Positions 1 to 7,767 of a stretch of 64,000 nucleotides of DNA are shown one piece after another (position 1 is the first letter of the stretch; every line of letters starts with the position of its first letter). Under the pieces are notes generated by a model, which was not told the origin of the DNA, did not search any database, and saw only the letters and a program-made list of their open reading frames with translations. The position numbers and the translations under genes are program-made. This DNA comes from DATKMK01 sp035541895 (GTDB lineage Bacteria; Desulfobacterota; Binatia; HRBIN30; JACQVA1), in contig DATKMK010000098.1 in the NCBI GenBank assembly GCA_035541895.1, positions 1 to 64,000 of the forward strand. Direction: 5' to 3'.

Positions 1-445
1 TGAACAGAGCAATGGCCGCGACGAGGCCGAAGAAAGCGTGGGCGAACGCCCCGTGCACGATCGCCAGCGTCTCCTGGGCCAGGACAACGCGCAAACCACC
101 CAGGATACCCTGGACGGCGACGGCGATCAGCGCTGCCACCCCCAATCCGCGAAGCCAATGCCGAGGCTCGAACGCCCACAGAAGAACGGCGAGGGTCAAT
201 GTCAAGGAGCCAACCAGGGAAGCGATGAGTCGGTGCACGTGCTCATAGAAGATTCCCCCGACCATCTTCGACCACGGGTAGAGAAACATGTTGTAGCCGA
301 AAGTGGTCGGCCAGTCGGGCACGGCGAGCGCCGAGCCGGTGTTGGTGACCAAGCCGCCGATGAAGATCAGCAGCACGGTCGCGGCGGCGGTCAGCACCGC
401 CAGGCGATGCGCCCAGCGGTTACCTGAGTCAGCGCGAAAGGCCAT
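1..445 (-). CDS. ctaA: Heme A synthase (COX15/CtaA family), C-terminus beyond left edge
   Basis: The first 148 residues of a polytopic membrane protein are visible and the frame runs off the window edge without a stop. The N-terminus MAFRADSGNRWAHRLAVL leads into a first membrane helix and the family hallmark GGLVTNTGSALAVPDWP, followed by an EHVHRLIAS helix carrying the conserved histidine expected to bind heme. Further helices follow (WLRGLGVAALIAVAVQGILGG). The family oxidises the C8 methyl of heme O to give heme A for aa3-type oxidases. The gene starts 20 bp after the oxidase subunit I gene in the same orientation, so it most likely supplies heme A to that oxidase. Only the first half of the duplicated four-helix domain can be checked. 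Confidence 0.88.
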   Translation of the reverse strand, partial: MAFRADSGNRWAHRLAVLTAAATVLLIFIGGLVTNTGSALAVPDWPTTFGYNMFLYPWSKMVGGIFYEHVHRLIASLVGSLTLTLAVLLWAFEPRHWLRGLGVAALIAVAVQGILGGLRVVLAQETLAIVHGAFAHAFFGLVAAIALF

Positions 446-465
446 GGAAACGGCGCGACACCCGT

Positions 466-2223
466 TCAGTGGGCGCGCGCCACCGCTCCTTCCAGCCGCC
501 GCGTTTGCGGCAACCAATCCTCTTTCACCTCCGGCGAGCTGTACTCGTAGGGCCCGCGGTAGACCGTCGGCAGGTCGCCGAAGTTGCCGTGCGGCGGCGG
601 CGACGGCGCCGTCCATTCGAGCGTATTCGCGTCCCACGGGTTCTCACTCGCCTTCTTGCCGGCGAACATGCTCCAGAAGAAATTGATGGCGAACGGGATC
701 TGCGCCAACCCCAAGCAGATGGCGCTGATGGTAATGAACACGTTGATCGGCTGCAGCGGATGCAGGAAGTCGTATTGCATCGGGTTGTAGATGCGGCGCA
801 TGTGGCCGCCGACGCCGAGGATGTGCATCGGGAAGAAGGTGCAGTTGAAGGCGATGAGCGTCGGCCAGAAATGGATCTTGCCGAGGGTGTCGTTCATCAT
901 GCGGCCGAACATCTTCGGGAACCAGTAGTAGATGGCCGCGAAGATCCCGAAAATGCTGCCGCCGAAGACGACGTAGTGGATGTGCGCGACGATGAAGTAG
1001 GTGTCGTGGATGAAAATGTCGACCGGCGTCGCCGCCATGTAGATACCGCTGAGGCCGCCGATCACGAACATCGACACGAACGCCAACGCGTTGAGCATCG
1101 GCACGGTGAAGCGGATGTTGCCACCCCACAAGGTGCCCAGCCAGTTGAACGTCTTGATGGCCGACGGCACGGCGATGACCATCGTCGAGATCATGAAGCT
1201 GCTGCCGAGGGTCGGGTTCATCCCACTCTGGAACATGTGGTGCCCCCACACGATCCAGCTCAGGGCGGCGATGCTGATCATCGAGTACGCCATGGCGCGG
1301 TAACCGAAGATTGGCTTGCGCGCAAAGACTGACAGGATGTCGGAAGCAATGCCCATCGCCGGGAGGATCAGGATGTAGACTTCCGGATGCCCGAAGAACC
1401 AGAACAGGTGCTGCCACAGCAGCGGCTCACCACCACCGGACGGGAGGAAGAAGGTCGTGCCCGCCATGCGATCGAGCAGCAACAAGCCGAGCGCTGCACT
1501 CAACACCGGCAATGCCAGCAGGAGCAAGATCGCCACGATGAACAGCGCCCAGATGGTCAGGGGCAGGCGGAACAAGGTCATGCCGGGAGCGCGCATGTTG
1601 ATGATCGTCGTGATGTAGTTGATCGATCCCATCAGCGACGACACGCCAAGCACCAGGATGCTGATGCACCAAAGGTTCTGCCCCCATTCCACCCCGCTGT
1701 ACACCGGCACCGAGGAGAGCGGCGCGTACGACGTCCAACCTGCCGCCGCGTGGCCGCCGGGCACGAAGAAGCCGGCGAGCATGATCACGCCGGCGGCTGC
1801 GCCCACCCAGAAGGACAGCATGTTGAGCACCGGGAACGCCATGTCGCGCGCACCGATCATCAGTGGAATGAGGAAGTTGCCGAAGCAGCCGACCAGGATC
1901 GGCATCACCACAAAGAACACCATGATGGTGGCGTGCATGGTGAAGAGCGAGTTGTAGAAGGCGGGGTTCATGTGCCCTTCCGACATGTACGGCTCGGGGA
2001 TCCACTGCGTGAACGGCACCACCTCCTCCGGCCATGCCAGCTCCCAGCGGACCATCAGCGCCAACAAGCCGCCGATGATCATCATGAACAACCCCAGGAA
2101 CAGGAACTGCCGCCCGATCATCTTGTGATCGGTCGAGAAGACGTAGTGTCGGATGAAACTGACTTCCTCGTGATGCGCGTGCGCGGCATGTGCCGCCGGT
2201 GCAACCGCTGCAGTTTCACTCAT
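466..2223 (-). CDS. ctaD: Cytochrome c oxidase subunit I (A1-type heme-copper oxidase)
   Basis: A 585-aa, roughly 12-helix protein with the full set of heme-copper oxidase residues. The low-spin heme ligands are H97 (TMHATIMVFF) and H416, the high-spin heme ligand is H414 (VAHIHYV), and CuB is bound by H279, H328 and H329 (WGHHMF). The cross-linked tyrosine is Y283 in FFGHPEVYI. E281 in that motif places it in the A1 subfamily. The D-channel aspartate (D127, IGARDMAFP) and the K-channel lysine (K357, AVPSAIKTFNW) are present, so proton pumping is expected. A good Shine-Dalgarno (AGAGGG) precedes the ATG and the gene begins 5 bp after subunit II ends. No subunit III gene lies between this gene and ctaA. 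Confidence 0.97.
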   Translation of the reverse strand: MSETAAVAPAAHAAHAHHEEVSFIRHYVFSTDHKMIGRQFLFLGLFMMIIGGLLALMVRWELAWPEEVVPFTQWIPEPYMSEGHMNPAFYNSLFTMHATIMVFFVVMPILVGCFGNFLIPLMIGARDMAFPVLNMLSFWVGAAAGVIMLAGFFVPGGHAAAGWTSYAPLSSVPVYSGVEWGQNLWCISILVLGVSSLMGSINYITTIINMRAPGMTLFRLPLTIWALFIVAILLLLALPVLSAALGLLLLDRMAGTTFFLPSGGGEPLLWQHLFWFFGHPEVYILILPAMGIASDILSVFARKPIFGYRAMAYSMISIAALSWIVWGHHMFQSGMNPTLGSSFMISTMVIAVPSAIKTFNWLGTLWGGNIRFTVPMLNALAFVSMFVIGGLSGIYMAATPVDIFIHDTYFIVAHIHYVVFGGSIFGIFAAIYYWFPKMFGRMMNDTLGKIHFWPTLIAFNCTFFPMHILGVGGHMRRIYNPMQYDFLHPLQPINVFITISAICLGLAQIPFAINFFWSMFAGKKASENPWDANTLEWTAPSPPPHGNFGDLPTVYRGPYEYSSPEVKEDWLPQTRRLEGAVARAH

Positions 2224-2228
2224 GAGTG

Positions 2229-2927
2229 TTACCCTCTCTTGGTGTCAGTCGACGGTCCGTTCGCCGTGGTCGCCGGCCAGCGTTCCTTGAGCCAGGCGTC
2301 GTAGCCGGCGGCGTCGTGAACGGTGAGTTGCCCCTTCATGCCCGAGTGCCCGAAGCCGCACAGCTCGGCGCACGGAATCTCGTAGGTGCCCGGCTTGGTG
2401 GCTTCGAACCACACCACGATCTCCCGGCCCGGCAGCGCGTCTTGCTTCAAGCGCAGATTCGGGAGGAAGAAACTGTGGATGACATCCTTCGAATGCAGCA
2501 GGACCCGCACGACTTTGTTGACCGGCACGTGCAGGTCGTTGTCCACTTGGTAGTCGTCCGGCGTTCCGAACTTGCCGTCGGGGCCGGGGTACACGATCTC
2601 CCAGTTGAACTGCTTGCCGGTCACTTGCACGAGGACATCAGCGGGCGGCGCGTTCTTCTTGATCGCGTCCCACTGGCCCTTGCTCAGGAAGGCAAGCAGC
2701 ACGAGGATCAGGGCCGGCACGATCGTCCAGATGATCTCCAGCGTGCTGTTGCCGTGCGTGTACGTCGCACGACGCCCGTCGCCACGGGAGCGGTAGAGGA
2801 CGAGGAAGGTGAGGAGCAGGACATTCACCAGGACAAAGGTGAACGTCGTGATGTAGTAGATCAGGTAGAACAGCCGATCGATGTTCGGCCCGAACGTCGA
2901 CACGTCTTCGGGAAGCCAACTCAACAT
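2229..2927 (-). CDS. ctaC: Cytochrome c oxidase subunit II, CuA-binding
   Basis: A 232-aa protein with two N-terminal membrane helices (about 17-45 and 62-82) and a C-terminal cupredoxin domain on the periplasmic side. The binuclear CuA ligands are complete: H151 (DVIHSFF), C186, E188, C190, H194 and M197 in PCAELCGFGHSGM. The aromatic electron-entry region is present as GKQFNWEIVYPG. There is no fused cytochrome c domain, so the oxidase is aa3 rather than caa3, and the electron donor must be separate. The octaheme cytochrome or cupredoxin encoded just upstream are the obvious candidates. A GAGG Shine-Dalgarno precedes the ATG. Confidence 0.96.
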   Translation of the reverse strand: MLSWLPEDVSTFGPNIDRLFYLIYYITTFTFVLVNVLLLTFLVLYRSRGDGRRATYTHGNSTLEIIWTIVPALILVLLAFLSKGQWDAIKKNAPPADVLVQVTGKQFNWEIVYPGPDGKFGTPDDYQVDNDLHVPVNKVVRVLLHSKDVIHSFFLPNLRLKQDALPGREIVVWFEATKPGTYEIPCAELCGFGHSGMKGQLTVHDAAGYDAWLKERWPATTANGPSTDTKRG

Positions 2928-3013
2928 CGGTGCAACCTCGTCCTTCTGGCACCGCTCCGGCCACAGGGTCGAGCACCCCGCGGGTCGTTCAGCCGGCGGC
3001 GCGTCGCTGTGGC

Positions 3014-3733
3014 TTACTTTACCGCCAGCTCGAAGTTTACCTTGGCCTCACCACCCGCCGGCACAGTCACCTTCTGCGTCTTCTCCCCCAGCTTGCCGTG
3101 CCACACCTTGACCTCGTAGTCACCGGGTGGGACGTCCGTCAGCTTGAAGTTGCCGTCGGCATCGGTCTTCACAAAGTAGGGATTGTCTTCCGACACGAAC
3201 CAACCCTGCATCCAGCCGTGCGCATCGCAGGTCACCTTGATGACCTCCGCTTCAGAGAACTTCTCCTCGATGGTCTTTTTGAACTTGGGCTGGGCACGGT
3301 TGATCGGCGGATTCTTGGTGCTGTACGTATGGATGTTGTGCAGGATCCCGTCGTCGTTGTTGATCTTGACGGTGCTGCCGGCGGGGAAGAGCAAGACGTG
3401 CGGCACATACTTGCACCCCTGCTGATCCAACGTCGCCTCCATTGGCCCGAAGGGCTTGCCCTTGGTGATGGTGACGATCGATACCACGGCGTTCTCCAAA
3501 CCACCGCCGCTGCTCACAATCAGCTCTTCGTCTTTCAGCTCGTGCTGGCCGCACACTTCCTTGTCTTTCGTCACTTCAAGCGTCTTCGGCGGCGGTACTG
3601 TTCCCTGCACCTTCACCTGCCCGGAAATCGAGCCACCGTTGGCGACCGGTCCGCCATCGTAGGCGTACGCCGCTACGCCCCAACTCAGGGCGGCGGTGAT
3701 TGTCAGCATGGTGCGAAACATCGTCCGATGCAT
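3014..3733 (-). CDS. Secreted cupredoxin-like protein with carboxypeptidase-regulatory-like C-terminus
   Basis: A 239-aa exported protein. The start was placed at the ATG at 3733 because it follows a perfect AGGAGGAGG ribosome site and begins a signal peptide (cleavage near AAYA, residue 24). Residues 35-180 form a cupredoxin-like domain with candidate type-1 copper ligands H132/H135 (LHNIH), C169, H172 and M175 (TCDAHGWM). Residues 183-239 resemble a carboxypeptidase regulatory-like beta-sandwich (VPPGDYEVKVWHG). It sits between the octaheme cytochrome and oxidase subunit II, so it may shuttle electrons to CuA or deliver copper; that role is inferred. An in-frame upstream ATG at 3829 is unlikely because it overlaps the previous gene. 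Confidence 0.82.
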   Translation of the reverse strand: MHRTMFRTMLTITAALSWGVAAYAYDGGPVANGGSISGQVKVQGTVPPPKTLEVTKDKEVCGQHELKDEELIVSSGGGLENAVVSIVTITKGKPFGPMEATLDQQGCKYVPHVLLFPAGSTVKINNDDGILHNIHTYSTKNPPINRAQPKFKKTIEEKFSEAEVIKVTCDAHGWMQGWFVSEDNPYFVKTDADGNFKLTDVPPGDYEVKVWHGKLGEKTQKVTVPAGGEAKVNFELAVK

Positions 3734-3754
3734 AGTCCTCCTCCTCTCTGCAAA

Positions 3755-3794
3755 CTTGCGCTGCAGGCGCTCGGGGGAGCGCCTGCAGCGCAAG
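3755..3794 (-). terminator. Perfect 18-bp stem-loop between two operon genes
   Basis: The arms 3755-3772 and 3777-3794 are exact reverse complements, with a 4-nt loop (3773-3776) that reads CCCC on the transcribed strand. The hairpin lies 6 nt after the octaheme cytochrome stop and about 21 nt before the cupredoxin gene start. It has no U-tract (only UUUG follows), so it looks more like an mRNA-stabilising or partial-attenuation element that sets subunit stoichiometry than a full intrinsic terminator. Confidence 0.6.
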
Positions 3795-3800
3795 CGGTTA

Positions 3801-6518
3801 TCAATTTGACGCGGGTGCTGCAATGGCAACCGGGGCTGCAGCCATCTGCTGGTGCTTCGCCAGAATCTCCTTCACGTCGTTCAACACCATGAGGTAGTCG
3901 CGCAGCGCCTCAATCTGCTTGTCCCCGTCACCACCGAGGACGTCGTCGGGCCCACCGGTCGCTTTGCCGTCCGCTCCGATTTCGAAGAACGACGGCATCT
4001 TCGCACCCGGCTGTACCTTCTGCGGATCGCGCAGCCAGCGCACGATCCAGTCGGGATTGAGGCGGCTGTGCGCCAGAGCGAGATCGGGCGCCCACCCCTC
4101 GGGCGGGCCCTCCGGTTTCTTGTCGCCTTGTTGGTGGCACGAGAAGCAATTGAAATTATCGGGGCTCACGAGCTTCTGCGCCGCCTCGATGTACTCGATG
4201 GGAATCTGCGTTTCGTTGACGTGGACAAACGGCACCTGGATATTGTCCACAGCGCCGAAGTAGTGCACCAGGGTCGTCGCTTCGGTGTCGCTGAAGCTGA
4301 AGGTCGGCATGCGCACCTTGAGCCATGGGCGAATCGGCACCGGCTGCTTGAGGAAACCGAACAGCCAATCCGCCTGCACCTTGGCGCCTTCGCCGTTGAG
4401 GATTGGTGGTGCGAGTTGCGGCGCATCCTGGTATCGGACGCGGATGGCGCCGCCCTTGCCTTCAATGATGTGGCAGCCGACGCAGTTGTAGCGGGCCACC
4501 ATGCGCCGCCCGGCCACCTCGCGTTGCCCACGGATGTCGGCGGCGGCGAGAAACTTGGCGGGGTACTTCGAGTCGGTGCGGCTCGCGAGGAACACCCGCA
4601 ACGCTTTGATATCCTCATCGGCAAGGTCGAACTGCGGCATCGCCTGCTCGATGCGCTCGGTGGCGTACGTCCGTGGCGTCTTCAGCTTGTTGTACGTCCA
4701 GTCGTCCCAGGTCTCGGGAATGTCGGTGTGATTGCCGAAGAACAGCTCTTCGAGGGTCTTCGAGCCGAAGGTCGACAGCTCTGCACCGACGCGCGACTCA
4801 GCTTCCATGCCGGGAATGTCGTGGCACCCAAAGCAGCCGTACTTGCGCACCAGGGCCTTGCCGTGGGCGACAGTCTCCGGCTGACCGAGCCGTGCGACCA
4901 GGGCCGGGTCGGGGTGCTTCTCGCCGAGGGTGAGCAGGAACGATGCGGCAGCGCGCGCCTCGTCGTCACTCAGACGCAAGCTGGGCATACGCGACACTGG
5001 TGAGTAGTTGCGGGGACCTTTGAGCCAGTAGTAGATCCACCGCGCATCCGTTTTTTCCGCGATGTTACTGAGGTTCGGCGCGATGTCCTTGTTCTCACCG
5101 AGCAACGCGGGTGACTCGCCCGGCGCGAAGCCGTGGCACGCGCGGCACCCGATGTTATCGACGACCTCCTTCCCCTGCGCCACCAACTCCGGGTTGGTGG
5201 GGTCGATGCCCGTGGGTGCCGGCCGGCTTTCGAGCCACTGGTCGCCCTCCGCCTTGCTGGCCTCCAGCAGGTACGAAGCCACCGCCACCGCCTCATCTTG
5301 ACTGAACATGAAGTTGGGCATGCGCGTCTTGGGGCGGTATTGGTGTGGGTTGGTCACCCAACGCACCAGCCACGCCGGATCCACCTTGGCCGAGATGCGC
5401 CGCAGGTACGGTCCGACGCGCGGGAGATCTTCATAGCCATCGACGAGATGACAATTCGGACAGCCGAGTTCTTCGAAGAGCAACTGGCCGCGCTCGATGG
5501 TGCCGGCACCGGCCAAGTGTTGGATATTGGCGTGGCACTTGATGCACGAAGCTTGCACCTTCACGCCACGCAACAACGGATGGTCCCAGTGGTGCACCTC
5601 GCCATGCGCCTGCTCCGGGCTATTCACTGCGGGACCCTGTCCGCGGTGACACGGCGTGCAGCCGAACTTCTCCGGCGGGTGCTTGCCGAAGATGAGCTCC
5701 CGCTGCGGATGGGTCTTGTACGGGTTCGGGGCGTCGTCGAAGCCGGGCTTGTCGATGCCGGCGTGGCACGATTCGCAGCGGTCGACGCGCGCCACCGGCT
5801 TGTCGAAGTTGTTGCGCTCGAAATCTTCGAGCACGACCTGGTGAATCTTTGGAATCTTGGGGAAGCGCAGCGGGCCGGCGGCCAGCGTCAGGTTCTCCAG
5901 CTTCTCGGTCAGCCGATCGTGCTCGCCATTGAGCTGTTTCAACTTGTCTTCGAGGCTCTTGACGGCCGAGCGCACCTCGACAAACTCCCTGTCGATCTTG
6001 TCGATCTGCGCCTTGGTGTCATCGAAGCCCTTCTGGATCTCGGCCTTGTCCTTGTCGAGCGCCTCGATCCGTGCACGCACGGCGTCGGTGGGTTTGTGCT
6101 CGAGCACCGCGCTGTCGTAGTCGTACCACGCTTCTTCGAGACGGCTCTTCACGATGCGCAGCTTGAGGTCGAGATCGTTGTGCTGCGTCGAGACGCGCTG
6201 GCGCTCGGCAGTCAGCGCCTCGATGCGCGCCGCCGTTTCCCCGGTGCGCAAACGCTCCCTCGCCGCCGCAAGGTCCTTCACCACCGCCTGGTACGCAGGA
6301 TCTGCAGCCAGGCGCTCGTCCTCCTTCTTGATCTCCTGGCGCACCCGATCTTGCTCCCGTTCGGAGAACTCCGTCTGGTAGTACTTCCACGGCCGCCGCG
6401 AGATGTTGTCGTCCCACACCGACCAGATTGCTCCGGCCAGCAGCAAGCCCACCGCCAAGAGGAAGATGGCGCTGTAGGATCGCTTCTCGTCGTCTACGCT
6501 GAGACTCCGTCGTGCCAC
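3801..6518 (-). CDS. Membrane-anchored octaheme c-type cytochrome with coiled coil
   Basis: A 905-aa protein starting at GTG after a GAGGTG ribosome site. A single membrane helix (about 17-35) is followed by a long charged coiled coil (about 50-215). Eight CxxCH heme sites begin at residues 248, 287, 325, 353, 458, 562, 679 and 791. The first three are closely packed. The last five each start a monoheme module with a downstream Met-Pro likely to supply the axial ligand (RMPNF, RMPSL, AMPQF, RMPTF, KMPSF). Its position after the split cytochrome b suggests it replaces cytochrome c1 and wires the bc complex to the aa3 oxidase. I do not recognise a named family; the wire role is inferred. Confidence 0.87.
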   Translation of the reverse strand: MARRSLSVDDEKRSYSAIFLLAVGLLLAGAIWSVWDDNISRRPWKYYQTEFSEREQDRVRQEIKKEDERLAADPAYQAVVKDLAAARERLRTGETAARIEALTAERQRVSTQHNDLDLKLRIVKSRLEEAWYDYDSAVLEHKPTDAVRARIEALDKDKAEIQKGFDDTKAQIDKIDREFVEVRSAVKSLEDKLKQLNGEHDRLTEKLENLTLAAGPLRFPKIPKIHQVVLEDFERNNFDKPVARVDRCESCHAGIDKPGFDDAPNPYKTHPQRELIFGKHPPEKFGCTPCHRGQGPAVNSPEQAHGEVHHWDHPLLRGVKVQASCIKCHANIQHLAGAGTIERGQLLFEELGCPNCHLVDGYEDLPRVGPYLRRISAKVDPAWLVRWVTNPHQYRPKTRMPNFMFSQDEAVAVASYLLEASKAEGDQWLESRPAPTGIDPTNPELVAQGKEVVDNIGCRACHGFAPGESPALLGENKDIAPNLSNIAEKTDARWIYYWLKGPRNYSPVSRMPSLRLSDDEARAAASFLLTLGEKHPDPALVARLGQPETVAHGKALVRKYGCFGCHDIPGMEAESRVGAELSTFGSKTLEELFFGNHTDIPETWDDWTYNKLKTPRTYATERIEQAMPQFDLADEDIKALRVFLASRTDSKYPAKFLAAADIRGQREVAGRRMVARYNCVGCHIIEGKGGAIRVRYQDAPQLAPPILNGEGAKVQADWLFGFLKQPVPIRPWLKVRMPTFSFSDTEATTLVHYFGAVDNIQVPFVHVNETQIPIEYIEAAQKLVSPDNFNCFSCHQQGDKKPEGPPEGWAPDLALAHSRLNPDWIVRWLRDPQKVQPGAKMPSFFEIGADGKATGGPDDVLGGDGDKQIEALRDYLMVLNDVKEILAKHQQMAAAPVAIAAPASN

Positions 6519-6528
6519 AATATCACCT

Positions 6529-6699
6529 CTACACCGACGCGCGGCGCTCCAGCAGGCGCCCCACCAGGAAAATCGCCGCGCCGATCATCATCAGTTTCAG
6601 CTCGGGCCCCATGCTATGCTCCTCGGTGAAGCCGATGAACAGCGCATAGCTGACGTACACCACCCCGAGCGCTTCGATGAGCTTGGCTGCGTAGAACAT
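6529..6699 (-). CDS. 56-aa membrane peptide in respiratory operon
   Basis: A short frame beginning MFYAAKLIEALGVVYVSY and ending LLERRASV. It has two hydrophobic stretches (about 5-22 and 34-49) separated by a charged loop (TEEHS), so it is probably a two-helix or hairpin membrane peptide. Its stop lies 10 bp before the start of the octaheme cytochrome, and the intergenic space contains only that gene's ribosome site, which supports real translation. No strong Shine-Dalgarno precedes its own ATG. Small accessory subunits are common in quinol oxidoreductase complexes; that role is inferred. Confidence 0.68.
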   Translation of the reverse strand: MFYAAKLIEALGVVYVSYALFIGFTEEHSMGPELKLMMIGAAIFLVGRLLERRASV

Positions 6700-6764
6700 G
6701 TCGCACGGCGTGCTGCGCTGACGTTGGGGCTCCCGATCGCTTCAGGTGCGGGCCCGCCGCTCCA

Positions 6765-7589
6765 TCAGATGTTGATCCACGGCGTGACCAGGATGTACTT
6801 GATGTTGAGCGCGTGCCGCATGACCATCTTGAGCAGCACCGCCAGCATGTTGAGAAAGAGGAACGAGGTCGTCATGAAGCGCGGCATCCCCCACTGCTGC
6901 ATGAACAGCGCTCCCTTCAGGCGGCGAATCCAGGCATACATGGCGAGGGTGCCGACGATGAAGTACCCGACCACCACCGCCAGGCCGAACATCGACGACC
7001 AGAACGGATCGCGCAGCCCCACCAGATAGGGCAAGTCCACGTTGGTCATGGCTTCCACCTTGTGCAGATCCCACTTCTGCCACGGCCAGAACCAGTTCCA
7101 GCCGGGCCCGCGCAAGAAGGTGCCGATGACGATCAACGACACCCATAAGATGTGGAAGCCGAAAAGGTAGGTCAGAATCTCGAACTTGCGCTCCTCGAAG
7201 GTATAGTAGCCGTTGCCCTTCGGGTTGATGTCGATGTACGGGATCACCATCAGCCCCATGATGATGAACGTCGGCAGCACCACACCGGCGTGCCACGGGT
7301 CGAAGAAGACCAGCATCTCCTGCAAGCCGAGGAAGTACCATGGGGCCTTCGACGGATTCGGCGTGCGCGTCGGATTGGCGGGTTCTTCGAGCGGCGCATC
7401 GACCAGCAGCGACCAGACGATCAGCAGGACGATGAGGAGCAGGGCGCACAGGAACTCGGCGCGCACCAGGTGCGGCCAGGTATGGACCTTGTCGTCGCCG
7501 GGACCGGTCGCCTTCTTGATCGGCACCTCGACGCGTCGGTTGGCCGGCTGCGACAGCGGACGTACCGCTACGTTGCTTTGATTGGCCAC
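6765..7589 (-). CDS. Cytochrome b C-terminal half (subunit IV/PetD-like) of bc complex
   Basis: A 274-aa protein with an approximately 45-aa cytosolic N-terminus and about five membrane helices. It corresponds to cytochrome b helices E-H, as in the separate subunit IV of b6f-type complexes. The quinol-oxidation-site motif reads KAPWYFLGLQE, where bc1 and b6f have PEWY, so the conserved glutamate is replaced by proline. Helices include FEILTYLFGFHILWVSLIV and PFWSSMFGLAVVVGYFIVG. It starts 4 bp after the 57-aa peptide and forms the quinol-oxidising core with the N-terminal half encoded at 7767-8537. Confidence 0.88.
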   Translation of the reverse strand: MANQSNVAVRPLSQPANRRVEVPIKKATGPGDDKVHTWPHLVRAEFLCALLLIVLLIVWSLLVDAPLEEPANPTRTPNPSKAPWYFLGLQEMLVFFDPWHAGVVLPTFIIMGLMVIPYIDINPKGNGYYTFEERKFEILTYLFGFHILWVSLIVIGTFLRGPGWNWFWPWQKWDLHKVEAMTNVDLPYLVGLRDPFWSSMFGLAVVVGYFIVGTLAMYAWIRRLKGALFMQQWGMPRFMTTSFLFLNMLAVLLKMVMRHALNIKYILVTPWINI

Positions 7590-7593
7590 GGTT

Positions 7594-7767
7594 CTACTCC
7601 TTGGCCCTCGGCTTCGCCGCCCAGTAGAGCAGTACGAGCAAGAGCACGAAGATCATGGGCAGCACGAGCACGCGCCCGCCCGGGATTACCATCGTGATTC
7701 CCAAGAGCACCAAGCTGGCAATCGTGTTGCGCAGTTCCGGGTTCACCGCCGCACCCTCCATCGCCAT
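7594..7767 (-). CDS. 57-aa membrane peptide between the two cytochrome b halves
   Basis: The ATG at 7767 overlaps the TGA stop of the cytochrome b N-terminal half (TGATG), and the next gene begins 4 bp after its own stop. This is a classic translational-coupling layout and supports expression. The peptide begins MAMEGAAVNPELRNTIASLV and consists almost entirely of hydrophobic sequence to about residue 50, ending with a basic tail (AAKPRAKE), giving one long or two short membrane helices with the tail probably cytosolic. I recognise no family. A role as small structural subunit of the bc complex is inferred from position. Confidence 0.72.
   Translation of the reverse strand: MAMEGAAVNPELRNTIASLVLLGITMVIPGGRVLVLPMIFVLLLVLLYWAAKPRAKE

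Noticed and set aside
446..465. Missing oxidase subunit III between ctaD and ctaA
   Set aside because: The 20-bp gap leaves no room for a gene. Subunit III may be beyond the left edge, so absence cannot be claimed.
5133..6629. 498-codon plus-strand frame
   Set aside because: It is antisense to the octaheme cytochrome, whose eight CxxCH motifs and domain order show the minus strand is the coding one.
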